Assembly (NCBI GenBank): GCA_025980665.1 | Contig: JAICXC010000041.1 | Span: 1 to 39,361 of the forward strand | DNA from: Bryobacteraceae bacterium | GTDB lineage: Bacteria; Acidobacteriota; Terriglobia; Bryobacterales; Bryobacteraceae | Reading direction: 5' to 3' | DNA: 39,361 nucleotides | Shown here: one piece after another, positions 8,315 to 15,604 of the stretch | Layout of the letters: each line of letters opens with the position of its first letter | Position numbering within the stretch: position 1 is the stretch's first letter | Program-made: the position numbers and the translations under genes | Notes under the pieces: model-generated | Seen by the model: the letters and a program-made list of their open reading frames with translations, nothing else | What the model was told of the DNA's origin: nothing | Databases searched by the model: none

Positions 8315-8338
8315 CGTCCTGCTACATTTGAGGAAGCC

Positions 8339-9172
8339 GTGCAAAAAACCAGCGACGTCGCGCAATTGGCTGCCATCACCAAACGGATGCGGCGCACGGT
8401 GATCGAGATGATCACTGAGGCAGGTTCGGGCCATCCAGGCGGATCCCTCTCGGCGGCGGAAATCGTCACGACGCTGTTTTTCGACGTGCTGCGTCACGAT
8501 CCCGATAATCCTCAGTGGCCCGATCGCGACCGGTTCATCCTGTCGAAAGGGCATTGCTGTCCGATCCTCTATGCGGTGATGGCGGAGTGCGGTTATTGCC
8601 CAAAAGACAAGCTGATGACCTTGCGTAAGCTCGGTTCGATCTACCAGGGGCATCCGGATGTGCGATTTCTTCCGTCGCTGGAGGCTTCCACGGGTTCATT
8701 GGGCCTGGGACTTTCGTTGGGAATAGGGATGTCGCTCGCCGCGCGTCTCAATAAAGGAAAACCCGGCGGCAAGTCGCGATCCTACGTCGTGTTGGGCGAT
8801 GGTGAAATTCAAGAAGGCCAGATCTGGGAAGCAGCCATGGCCGCGGCCTTCCTGCACGTCGACAACCTGGTGGCGATTGTGGACTACAACCAGATCCAAC
8901 TGGACGGTTTCGTGAAGGACATCATGAGCCTGGAGCCTCTGGCTGACAAGTGGCGCGGCTTTGGATGGCACGTGATCGAGGCCTACGGGCATGACATCGC
9001 GGCTTTGCAAAACGCTTTCGGAGAAGCCTCGTCGATGCAGGGCAAACCAACCTGCATCCTGGCTCACACCATCAAAGGCAAGGGCGTCTCATTCATGGAG
9101 AACAATCCGAAGTTCCACGGCACTGCGCCCACGCGCGAGGAATGCGCGAAAGCACTCCAGGAGCTAGCCTGA
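8339..9172 (+). CDS. Transketolase, N-terminal (TPP-pyrophosphate) subunit
   Basis: A 277-residue N-terminal half of a split transketolase, which moves two-carbon ketol units between sugar phosphates using thiamine diphosphate. His32 lies in EAGSGHPGGSLSAAE. The TPP/metal motif GDG (153-155) pairs with Asn184 in VVLGDGEIQEGQIWE...VDYNQIQLDG. The start is GTG 8339 with a good GAGGAAG ribosome site 2-8 nt upstream. The stop TGA overlaps the next ATG by one base (TGATG), so the two halves are coupled and should assemble 1:1 (heterotetramer in known split enzymes). The short intergenic distance to ORF6N (24 bp) is incidental. Confidence 0.96.
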   Translation: MQKTSDVAQLAAITKRMRRTVIEMITEAGSGHPGGSLSAAEIVTTLFFDVLRHDPDNPQWPDRDRFILSKGHCCPILYAVMAECGYCPKDKLMTLRKLGSIYQGHPDVRFLPSLEASTGSLGLGLSLGIGMSLAARLNKGKPGGKSRSYVVLGDGEIQEGQIWEAAMAAAFLHVDNLVAIVDYNQIQLDGFVKDIMSLEPLADKWRGFGWHVIEAYGHDIAALQNAFGEASSMQGKPTCILAHTIKGKGVSFMENNPKFHGTAPTREECAKALQELA

Positions 9173-10137
9173 TGCCCACACAAACGAAATACGCTCTGCC
9201 CCTGGGAGCAGCCACCCGCGAAGCCTTCGGCAAGGCTTTGGTGGAACTCGGGCGGACGAATCCGAATATAGTGGCGTTGGATGCGGACCTGTCCAAATCC
9301 ACCTACACCGCTGGGTTCGCGAAGGAGTTTCCGGACCGCTTTATCGAGTGTGGCATCGCCGAGGCGAACATGATTGCGATCGGGGCAGGTTTGGCGTCGG
9401 CGGGAAAGATTCCATTCGCGGCCAGTTTTTCGGTGTTCGCCATGAACAAGGGATTCGAGCAATTGCGGGTAACCGTGGCGTATCCGAGCGTGAATCTGAA
9501 GGTGGTTGGTACGCACAGCGGCATTTCCATTGGCGAAGATGGGCCATCGCAGATGAGCGTGGAGGATCTCAGTCTGGCTTGCTCTCTGCCCGGCTTCACG
9601 GTGATCTCGCCTGCCGACGAAATTGCCATGATCGAACTGGTCAAGCTTGCGGCTGCACACGTTGGACCGGTATTCATCCGTGCGGGACGCCCCAAAGTCG
9701 CACGTGTATATGAAGCGGGGCGTACGTTCAAGATCGGCGAATCTATTGAGCTGCTGGAAGGCTCCGATGTCACTTTGATGGCCACCGGCCTGCTTGTTGC
9801 CGAATCGATTCGCGCCGCCGAGGCACTTGAAGCGGAGGGAATTTCCGCCGGGGTGATCGATTTCCATACTATTAAGCCTTTGGATCGCGAAGCTATCGCC
9901 CGTGCGGCGCGTGAAACGGGCGCCATCGTCGTATCCGAGGAGCACCTGGTTGATGGCGGTTTGGGCGTGCGTGTCGCCCAGGTGGTTGCAGAGATGCACC
10001 CGGTCCCGATGGAGTTCGTCGGAATCCAGAATACCTACGCGGAATCGGCAACCCCGGAGCAACTTCTCGATAAATACGGTTTGCTCGCGCGCGACGTCGC
10101 CGCCGCGGCCCGCCGAGTGGTCCAGCGGAAGCGCTAG
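9172..10137 (+). CDS. Transketolase, C-terminal (pyrimidine-binding) subunit
   Basis: A 321-residue partner of the preceding gene. The pyrimidine-binding domain contains Glu64 in FIECGIAEANMIAIGAGLA, the residue that activates the TPP aminopyrimidine. It is followed by the GISIGEDGPSQMSVEDLSLA loop and a C-terminal transketolase domain (about 190-310). The start is ATG 9172, sharing its first base with the upstream stop; a farther in-frame start lies inside the upstream gene and is not credible. This split architecture is common in Acidobacteriota and other lineages, and the same fold is used by 1-deoxyxylulose-5-phosphate synthase. Function is the non-oxidative pentose phosphate pathway, in the cytosol. 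Confidence 0.95.
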   Translation: MPTQTKYALPLGAATREAFGKALVELGRTNPNIVALDADLSKSTYTAGFAKEFPDRFIECGIAEANMIAIGAGLASAGKIPFAASFSVFAMNKGFEQLRVTVAYPSVNLKVVGTHSGISIGEDGPSQMSVEDLSLACSLPGFTVISPADEIAMIELVKLAAAHVGPVFIRAGRPKVARVYEAGRTFKIGESIELLEGSDVTLMATGLLVAESIRAAEALEAEGISAGVIDFHTIKPLDREAIARAARETGAIVVSEEHLVDGGLGVRVAQVVAEMHPVPMEFVGIQNTYAESATPEQLLDKYGLLARDVAAAARRVVQRKR

Positions 10138-10148
10138 ATCTATAGTCG

Positions 10149-10811
10149 ATGGCCCAGTCCAGGCGATCGCCAGCCAAGCACAATTCCAAGAAGGAGGCGA
10201 AAAGCGATATCGAGCAGATCGCCGCGCTCTATGTTCAGACCCAGGCTGCGCTGGTGCGCGCCGGGCGTGCGCTCCACGACCATATAGGATCATCTCTCTC
10301 GGCCGTGGGAGTGCAACTTCAAATGCTACGGATGGACGTGCCCGCGGCCCAGGAGCGGCTGGATGAAACGCTTCAGATTCTGGAGGAGTCCCTCAGCCGG
10401 GTTCGGGATCTAAGCCAGGAATTGTGCCCTTCGCCGGCCTATAGGGGCGGGCTGAAACAGGCTCTGCTGCGGCTCGCCGATCAGCACATGTCAAGCAATT
10501 GCAATATCGACTTGGATTACTCCGCTACTGCTGTCCTACCAGGGGAGATCGCGGCAGCGGTCTACGAAACGTCCGCTGCGGCGCTGGCAGAAGCCCTTCG
10601 CCAGGGAGCCACCGTGGTACGTATCACGGCACGGGGAGCCGGTTCGCTGGTTCTGCGCGTCGTGGACGACGGGAGGAAATCCGGCCGTGCCCGCGCGTTA
10701 GCGGCCACCGGCACCCTTGCGCGCGCGCAGGGGCTCGGGTTTGCATGCACGACGGGAAAAGGTACAATTGTTTCCATTCGTTATGCCATTCGACGTCCTC
10801 CTCGTGGATGA
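10149..10811 (+). CDS. NarL/LuxR-type sensor kinase homologue with degenerate ATPase domain
   Basis: A 220-residue soluble protein. The HisKA_3 dimerisation region carries His43 in RAGRALHDHIGSSLSAVGVQ, equivalent to the LHD phosphohistidine of NarX-type kinases. The ATP-binding half is poor. The N-box position that normally reads like EALTNALRHA is here AALAEALRQG, so the Mg-coordinating Asn is replaced by Glu. The G boxes are reduced to VVDDGRKSGRAR without a clear GxGL. There is no sensor or membrane segment. The gene follows transketolase by 11 bp and overlaps the response regulator start by 29 bp, so the pair is tightly coupled. It may be a pseudokinase, phosphatase or dimerisation partner rather than an active kinase. 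Confidence 0.8.
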   Translation: MAQSRRSPAKHNSKKEAKSDIEQIAALYVQTQAALVRAGRALHDHIGSSLSAVGVQLQMLRMDVPAAQERLDETLQILEESLSRVRDLSQELCPSPAYRGGLKQALLRLADQHMSSNCNIDLDYSATAVLPGEIAAAVYETSAAALAEALRQGATVVRITARGAGSLVLRVVDDGRKSGRARALAATGTLARAQGLGFACTTGKGTIVSIRYAIRRPPRG

Positions 10812-11454
10812 TCACAAGATCATGCGCGATGGCATCAAGGCCATCCTGAACCGCTCAAGCGAATTTCGCGTGGTCGGCGAGGCCGAGAATGGTACCGACG
10901 CCGTTCAGTTCGTCAGGAAGTGCCATCCGCAACTGGTATTGATGGACATCGGTCTGCCGGGATTGAACGGAGTGGAAACCACAGCCGAAATCCTGCGTCA
11001 TCAGCCCGACTGCAAGGTCGTGATTCTTTCGATGTACGACGATGAACATTCGGTTGTCAGCGCGGTTCGCTCCGGCGCCCGGGCGTTTGTTCTGAAACGC
11101 GCGTCCGATAACGACCTTCTCGAAGCGCTGCGGATGGTCGCGGCCGGCGGGATGTACCTTAGTCCGCAGGTCTCCGATCGCTTGCTTACCCGCATTCAGA
11201 AAGGCGATTTGGAAGCTCGCCAGACTCCCCAGGTGCTCGAAGCGCTTTCGCCGCGCGAGGTGCAGGTGCTGCGCCTGGTGGCGGACGGAAAGACCAGCAA
11301 GGAAATCGCGGTGCTTCTGGACCTGCGCGAGCAAACCGTACGCAGCTACAGAAAGACCATGATGAAGAAGCTGGGGGTTAACAACGTGGCTGGTCTGACG
11401 CAGCTCGCGCTTTCCACGGGCCTGACGCAGGCAGCGCATGGCAGCCCCAGATGA
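10783..11454 (+). CDS. NarL/FixJ family response regulator
   Basis: A 223-residue two-domain regulator. The receiver domain (1-120) has D9/D10 in LLVDDHK, phosphoacceptor D55 in LVLMDIGLPG and K105 in FVLKRAS. The LuxR-type HTH (about 153-215) reads LSPREVQVLRLVADGKTSKE and ends with MMKKLGVNNVAGL. The start is ATG 10783 inside the 3' end of the kinase homologue; the next gene starts in a 4-bp ATGA overlap at 11451. All phosphorylation and DNA-binding residues look intact, in contrast to the partner kinase. Targets are unknown; the coupled amidohydrolase may be one output or simply share the transcript. Confidence 0.95.
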   Translation: MPFDVLLVDDHKIMRDGIKAILNRSSEFRVVGEAENGTDAVQFVRKCHPQLVLMDIGLPGLNGVETTAEILRHQPDCKVVILSMYDDEHSVVSAVRSGARAFVLKRASDNDLLEALRMVAAGGMYLSPQVSDRLLTRIQKGDLEARQTPQVLEALSPREVQVLRLVADGKTSKEIAVLLDLREQTVRSYRKTMMKKLGVNNVAGLTQLALSTGLTQAAHGSPR

Positions 11455-12383
11455 CCGACCGCATCACCCGGTCCTCGCCCTGGGGACCGCTGGCTGTTGC
11501 TGATGCCCATCTTCATTTCTTCTCGCATCATTTTTTTACGACGCTGATCTCATCCGCGGCGAGTCAGAAGCCCGGGTTGACGCTCGAAGCTGCGGGCGCG
11601 CACCTCGGCTGGCAACTGCCTCCGCACGAGCCTGAGAAGCTGGCCGAGATTTGGGTGCACGAACTCAACCGGCACGGCGTGTTCGCATCCGCTCTGATCG
11701 CCAGCGTTCCCGGCGACGAAGGTTCGGTGGCCTCCGCAGTGCGTGCCTACCCGGACCGCTTCTTTGCCTACGCCATGATTAACCCGCGGGCGCTAACCGA
11801 CGGTCTGCCCGCGGCTTTTTCCGATGTGCGCGTTGCCTGTCTGTTTCCGGCGATGCATGGATACTCGGTTCAGGACGAATGCGTCCGTCCGGTGTTCGAA
11901 TGGGCCCAGAGCCAAAAGCGGGCGGTGTTTGTGCACTGCGGCGTGCTGAGCGTAGGCATCCGCAAGAAACTGGGATTGTCCTCCCCTTTCGATATGCGAT
12001 TTTCGAACCCCATCGATTTACACGCAGTCGCACTACGCTATCCCGAGGTCCCGGTCATCGTGCCGCATTTCGGGGCGGGCTATTTTCGAGAATCGCTGAT
12101 GCTGGCCGACCAGTGCTCGAACATCTATCTGGATACATCCAGTTCTAATCACTGGATGCGTTACCAGCCGGGGCCTGTGACTTTGCGCGAGGTCTTTCGG
12201 CACGCACTGGATGTGGCGGGGCCCAAGCGGCTGCTCTTTGGAACCGATTCGTCGTTTTTTCCGCGCGGCTGGCATCACACGATCTTCGAAGACCAGGCGA
12301 AGGCTCTTTATGAGATTGGAACCAGCGAGGCGGACGCGCGGGCCATCTTTGGCGAAAATCTGGTGAGAATTCTCGCAGCCTAA
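11451..12383 (+). CDS. Amidohydrolase family 2 (metal-dependent TIM-barrel) protein
   Basis: A 310-residue TIM-barrel hydrolase or decarboxylase of the ACMSD/amidohydrolase-2 group. Strand 1 carries the metal-binding pair His20/His22 in AVADAHLHFFSHHFF. Further likely ligands lie in AVFVHCG, VIVPHFGAGYF and the strand-8 Asp in LLFGTDSSFFPRGW. Length is typical. It begins in a 4-bp overlap with the response regulator stop, the fourth member of a coupled run from transketolase onward. Family members include amide hydrolases, aromatic acid decarboxylases and lactonases; I cannot choose among them. It is not close in detail to the LigJ-type protein later in the window, which has Glu in place of this Asp. 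Confidence 0.85.
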   Translation: MTDRITRSSPWGPLAVADAHLHFFSHHFFTTLISSAASQKPGLTLEAAGAHLGWQLPPHEPEKLAEIWVHELNRHGVFASALIASVPGDEGSVASAVRAYPDRFFAYAMINPRALTDGLPAAFSDVRVACLFPAMHGYSVQDECVRPVFEWAQSQKRAVFVHCGVLSVGIRKKLGLSSPFDMRFSNPIDLHAVALRYPEVPVIVPHFGAGYFRESLMLADQCSNIYLDTSSSNHWMRYQPGPVTLREVFRHALDVAGPKRLLFGTDSSFFPRGWHHTIFEDQAKALYEIGTSEADARAIFGENLVRILAA

Positions 12384-12400
12384 GGCAACGTCATTTATGC

Positions 12401-12952
12401 ATGACGCTTGTCATTAGCACTCTCAATACTCTTCGCCTTGGTCGAAAATCTGTGTTCCGGTATCCGCTGGACCCGGTTCCACGCACGGCCGTGCTAGCGG
12501 CCTCTTTCCGGCAACCACGGTTTCGCCCGAGCTATCCCGTTCGGGTTTTTCCGGAAGGCTGGTCGGCGGAGGTCTCCGCATTCGCGCCTGCCGCCATCGC
12601 GGCTCCTCGCGAGCAACTCTTGAGTTTGGCGGCGGCCGGGCAGCCACCTATACTCACTCACGCGCTCATAGCGATCGCGGGTCGCGCTGACCCGTTGCTC
12701 CCGACGGCGGATCGCGCGCGGTTATGGCGAGTCTTTCGCGTCCCAGTGTTTGAGCAGATCATCAAGGCAAACGGCGAGCTGCTGGCGGCCGAGTGCGAGG
12801 CGCACGACGGGCTGCACATCGAGGTTCCCGGATTGAGCTGGGACGGGTACCGGCTGGAATTTTCGGTCTGCGGGTGCGGCCGCAAAACGCCGCGCCTTAC
12901 GGCGGCCGAGCCCTTGGAACGCGACCGCAGCGCTGCCGCCTACGCCAGGTAA
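12401..12952 (+). CDS. Conserved-looking hypothetical protein, CGCG motif
   Basis: A 183-residue protein I do not recognise with confidence. The N-terminal half is arginine/proline-rich. The C-terminal half reads LLAAECEAHDGLHIEVPGL and then FSVCGCGRKTPRL. The DGLHIE...CGCGR.TPRL pattern resembles the segment between the acyl-adenylate core and C-terminal lid in phenylacetate-CoA ligase-like proteins, but nothing else of that family is present, so this is only a weak resemblance. Paired cysteines could bind metal. It follows the amidohydrolase by 17 bp and may be the last gene of that transcript. No signal peptide or membrane helix is evident. Confidence 0.6.
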   Translation: MTLVISTLNTLRLGRKSVFRYPLDPVPRTAVLAASFRQPRFRPSYPVRVFPEGWSAEVSAFAPAAIAAPREQLLSLAAAGQPPILTHALIAIAGRADPLLPTADRARLWRVFRVPVFEQIIKANGELLAAECEAHDGLHIEVPGLSWDGYRLEFSVCGCGRKTPRLTAAEPLERDRSAAAYAR

Positions 12953-12957
12953 GCCGA

Positions 12958-12963
12958 TATAAT
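12958..12963 (+). promoter_or_regulatory. -10 box of the tRNA-Leu promoter
   Basis: A perfect TATAAT lies 18 bp upstream of the tRNA 5' end. No good -35 is visible in the GC-rich sequence upstream. Confidence 0.5.
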
Positions 12964-12981
12964 AACGACAGTCTACTTCGT

Positions 12982-13067
12982 GCGAACGTGGCGGAACTGG
13001 CAGACGCACTGGATTTAGGTTCCAGCGGTTAACAGCCATGTGGGTTCGACCCCCACCGTTCGCACCA
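12982..13067 (+). tRNA. tRNA-Leu (UAG anticodon), CCA encoded
   Basis: The acceptor stem pairs GCGAACG (12982-12988) with CGTTCGC (13057-13063), followed by discriminator A and encoded CCA (13065-13067). The anticodon arm is CTGGA-TTTAGGT-TCCAG, with anticodon TAG at loop positions 34-36, reading CUA/CUG leucine codons. A long class II variable arm follows (around 13024-13039). The T-arm GTGGG-TTCGACC-CCCAC occupies 13040-13056. All stems pair fully. Only one copy is in the window. Confidence 0.96.
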
Positions 13068-13663
13068 TCCAAGGTACTGCCCACCACCTGAGAACTGCTA
13101 GTACCCAAGCACCGGGTAAGCCTCTCCGACTTGGAGCGTAGCATCTAAGCAGATGTTCAACGCGAATCCCTCTATGTCGAGGCTCGATGGCTTCACCTTA
13201 CCGAAGCAAACAGCACGATAGGCACCCCGAGTCCTTAGCCGTGCTCACGCTTAAGACCGCGGACAAGCTCGCCCGTCTCTCGTATACGGTGAAACCGAAC
13301 TCGGGAAACTTGGGCTACGTGGATGCTCAAGCGAGAGCGCTTGGTGTCCCGCTGTCATGCCGACCAATCCATCCCACGCATTCGGGGGGCGAACCGAGCC
13401 GGGACATCGCACCGCGTGCTTCGGATACGCTCATTCCGTTGGCCTGCTCAATCGCGCTAACGCCGCAGGTGCCCGCCAGAACTTTCTTGAACCTGCTGCA
13501 ATCGCTTCGGCCGTTTGGTCCTGTGTCGAACTTTAAGGTTCTGCATTCCCGCCCCTTCTTGCTCCAGCTTCCAAGCTGGCGTCCACCCGCCCCAAATTCT
13601 GTCGTGGCAAACACTATCGCGGAAAGTCCCCGCTTTAAACTCGGAACTGCACTTGAGGAAACC
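13068..13663. other. 596-bp unexplained stretch after tRNA-Leu, with several hairpins
   Basis: No recognisable gene. Open frames occur on both strands: plus from 13187 running without stop into the next gene, and minus 13327-13665 (112 codons). Neither resembles a protein I know. Short perfect or near-perfect hairpins are spread through it: GGTACT/AGTACC (13073-13105), CAAGCG-AGAG-CGCTTG (13328-13343), CCAGCTT-CC-AAGCTGG (13564-13579) and GCGG-N7-CCGC (13619-13633). It could be a structured RNA, an element inserted next to the tRNA, or decayed coding sequence. I looked for tmRNA, RNase P RNA, SRP RNA and group II intron domain V signatures and did not find them. Confidence 0.45.
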
Positions 13664-14404
13664 ATGAAAGCAATCCACTTCGATCAGCAGCAGCTTCTCA
13701 ATATAGCGATCGGGATTCTCTCCGTTACAGCGCTGTATGGCATAACGCTGCGAATGCCGCCTACGGCCGAGACGGTGCACCAAGGCTGGCAAAATGCGCA
13801 CCAAGCGCTACTCGATCGCGCGGCTGTGGCACTCGATGAAGATTTCCGGGCGGGTTTGGACGATTGGATGAACCGCGAGGGCGCTCGTCCTTCCTGGACG
13901 TCCGATGGCGCGGGTTTCGTACATCCCGGCGCGCTCGCGCTGTATCGTCCCTCACTGGGTCTGACCGATTATCAGATGCAATTTGTGGGGACCGTCGACC
14001 GCAGTGCGCTGAGCTGGGCGGTGCGCGCCGCTGATTTCAACGACTACTATGCCGTCCGGATTGCCGTGCTGAAGCCGGGGCCGGTGCCGAAAATCGGCGT
14101 CACTCGCTATGCCGTGATTAACGGCAAAACACAAAATCAAGTGACCACGCCTCTGCGGATAAGCGCGCGGCCCGATACCATCTATCGTGTGAGCCTGGAC
14201 GTAAAAGGCGATCACTACGCACTGTCAGTCCAAGACCAGCCGGTGGATTCCTGGTCGGAGCCTGGCCTGCCGCGTGGGGGCATCGGCTTCTTCTCCGATC
14301 CAGACGCAGGGAGTCGCGTAGCAGCTTTGCAGGTGAAGGAACACTATGACATGCTCGGACGGCTGTGTGCGTTCCTGGCTCCTGCCGTGTTAGTGCGTCA
14401 TTGA
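13664..14404 (+). CDS. Membrane-anchored or secreted protein, beta-rich (lectin/LamG-like) domain
   Basis: A 246-residue protein starting at ATG 13664 with a good GAGGAA ribosome site. The frame is open upstream but has no comparable start. A hydrophobic segment near residues 10-28 (LLNIAIGILSVTALYGITL) is a signal anchor. Residues 60-225 form a beta-rich domain with FRAGLDDWMNREG, WAVRAADFNDYYAVRIAVLK, YRVSLDVKGDHYALSVQDQP and GGIGFFSDPDAGSRV, the pattern of concanavalin-like/3-keto-disaccharide-hydrolase-type modules that bind carbohydrate. Its last 15 bp overlap the convergent DUF4159 gene. The role may be polysaccharide binding at the cell surface; no enzyme residues can be assigned. Confidence 0.72.
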   Translation: MKAIHFDQQQLLNIAIGILSVTALYGITLRMPPTAETVHQGWQNAHQALLDRAAVALDEDFRAGLDDWMNREGARPSWTSDGAGFVHPGALALYRPSLGLTDYQMQFVGTVDRSALSWAVRAADFNDYYAVRIAVLKPGPVPKIGVTRYAVINGKTQNQVTTPLRISARPDTIYRVSLDVKGDHYALSVQDQPVDSWSEPGLPRGGIGFFSDPDAGSRVAALQVKEHYDMLGRLCAFLAPAVLVRH

Positions 14405-15220
14405 ATAGAGAACGTAGTTCACGCCGATGCGGATCCCCAGGGCCGAAAATCGCTCCGGGTACGCTGGCGCGTCCGCGAACTCCCACGAATCGCCTATATC
14501 CGAGTTGAAGGAGACGGTCACCATCAGCCGGCCCTTATCGTCGCGTACGCCCAGCCAATGCGGCGTGATTCCGCCGTCGCGCGGCCCTCGGCGCAGGCCC
14601 CATTCGCCTAGGATCTGATACCGGTCATTCAAGTCGTAGACGATGTGAAACAGGGCCTCTTCATTGGTCAGCTCGACGATATCGCGGTTGGGAAAGATCT
14701 TCTTCATGCCCGCTTCAAACCCGCGCCACTCGTCGGGACCCCAAAAATCATCCGCGTAGAAGAAGCCCCCGCGCAGCAGGTATTCACGGATTTTCGCAGC
14801 TTGCTCATCGGTCAGATCCCAGTTGCCAGTCAGACCTGAATACAGCCACGGCCAGTTGTAGATGTCATCCACGTCGTCCGGATTCACCGGCTGCTCCAGG
14901 CTACGCGCGTCCACGCGGCTCAAGCGCCGCAGGGCGGTCAGGAAATGCCGATCGGCACGCGGATAGTCTTCGGTCCAACTAGTGCCGCCCTCACGCCAGT
15001 CCCGGCGACCTCGGAACTCGAACTTCGCGTAGGGAAGCGACGGATACATCAGACGGGCGAATACGAATTCCGCCGGATCCTGTCCGTCCTTCGGCAGGGG
15101 GATGTCGTCATAGGCTTCGAGACTCTCGAATAGCCGCCAAGGACGCTGATACGCGTAGAGGCAGCCGCTCAAAGCCATGACGCCCAGGCTCAGCCAGCAC
15201 GCGTTTTTCAGCTTGATCAC
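14390..15220 (-). CDS. DUF4159 domain protein, paralogue 1
   Basis: A 276-residue exported protein with a signal/lipoprotein-like N-terminus (SLGVMALSGCLYAYQ; the Cys in LSGC could be a lipobox). The DUF4159 domain shows EFVFARLMYP, the YPRADRHFLTALRRLSRVDA block, DLTDEQAAKIREYLLRGGFF with ADDFWGPDEW, and SDIGDSWEFADAPAYPERFS. It ends in YSMTH. The domain is thought to adopt a glutamine-amidotransferase-like (ThuA-like) fold; its biochemical role is unknown. The start is GTG 15220; an internal ATG at residue 16 is an alternative. It is followed on the plus strand by a convergent gene whose 3' end it overlaps by 15 bp, as also seen for the other two paralogues. Confidence 0.85.
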   Translation of the reverse strand: MIKLKNACWLSLGVMALSGCLYAYQRPWRLFESLEAYDDIPLPKDGQDPAEFVFARLMYPSLPYAKFEFRGRRDWREGGTSWTEDYPRADRHFLTALRRLSRVDARSLEQPVNPDDVDDIYNWPWLYSGLTGNWDLTDEQAAKIREYLLRGGFFYADDFWGPDEWRGFEAGMKKIFPNRDIVELTNEEALFHIVYDLNDRYQILGEWGLRRGPRDGGITPHWLGVRDDKGRLMVTVSFNSDIGDSWEFADAPAYPERFSALGIRIGVNYVLYSMTH

Positions 15221-15241
15221 ACGCTTATACGCCGGGTACGC

Positions 15242-15529
15242 TTAGGCCGGCATCAGATCCTGATTCACCCACAGCAGATTCCAGGGACGGATGGTCCAGG
15301 ATACAAACACGCCGCCTTGTCCGAACGGATCGTCCCGTATCATCCGCTCGACGTCTTCTTTCGATTCCGCCTCGTAGATCAGCAGCCCGCCGCTATCGTC
15401 GGTGAACGGCCCGGCCATAGCCGCTTTACCGGCTTTTCTGAGACCCATCAGGTATTCGCGATGCGGAGGACGGAAATGAGCGATTTTGCTCTTGTCCGGC
15501 GTGTATTCGATGACGGCTGCGAATTTCAT
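15242..15529 (-). CDS. YCII-related domain protein
   Basis: A 95-residue single-domain protein with the YciI ferredoxin-like alpha/beta pattern: MKFAAVIEYTPDKSKI, then RPPHREYLMGLRKAGKAAMAGPF, GGLLIYEAESKEDVERMIRDDPF and VSWTIRPWNLLW. The His in the RPPHREYL segment and the Asp in DDPF match the conserved His-Asp positions proposed as catalytic in YciI proteins (chlorinated-muconolactone dehalogenase relatives, possible small-molecule enzymes). It lies 21 bp upstream of DUF4159 paralogue 1 on the same strand, so the two may be co-transcribed. Divergent from the U32 gene by 75 bp. Confidence 0.9.
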   Translation of the reverse strand: MKFAAVIEYTPDKSKIAHFRPPHREYLMGLRKAGKAAMAGPFTDDSGGLLIYEAESKEDVERMIRDDPFGQGGVFVSWTIRPWNLLWVNQDLMPA

Positions 15530-15604
15530 AGGATCTTTCAGTGTATCCCCATCTTACCGCCGCCCCCGGCGGTCCCCGTTGGGCGGCAGCATACACTTGA
15601 TGTA

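Noticed and set aside
9064-10293. A 409-codon minus-strand frame
   Set aside because: It is antisense to the transketolase subunits and has no recognisable domain.
13068-13663. tmRNA, RNase P RNA, SRP RNA or group II intron
   Set aside because: No T-loop and tag frame, no conserved RNase P or SRP core, and the GGTGAAACC hairpin lacks the paired flanks of intron domain V.
15317-15604. Upstream extension of the U32 protein
   Set aside because: It would overlap the YciI gene on the other strand and is proline-rich without homology; GTG 15605 is nearest the conserved N-terminus.
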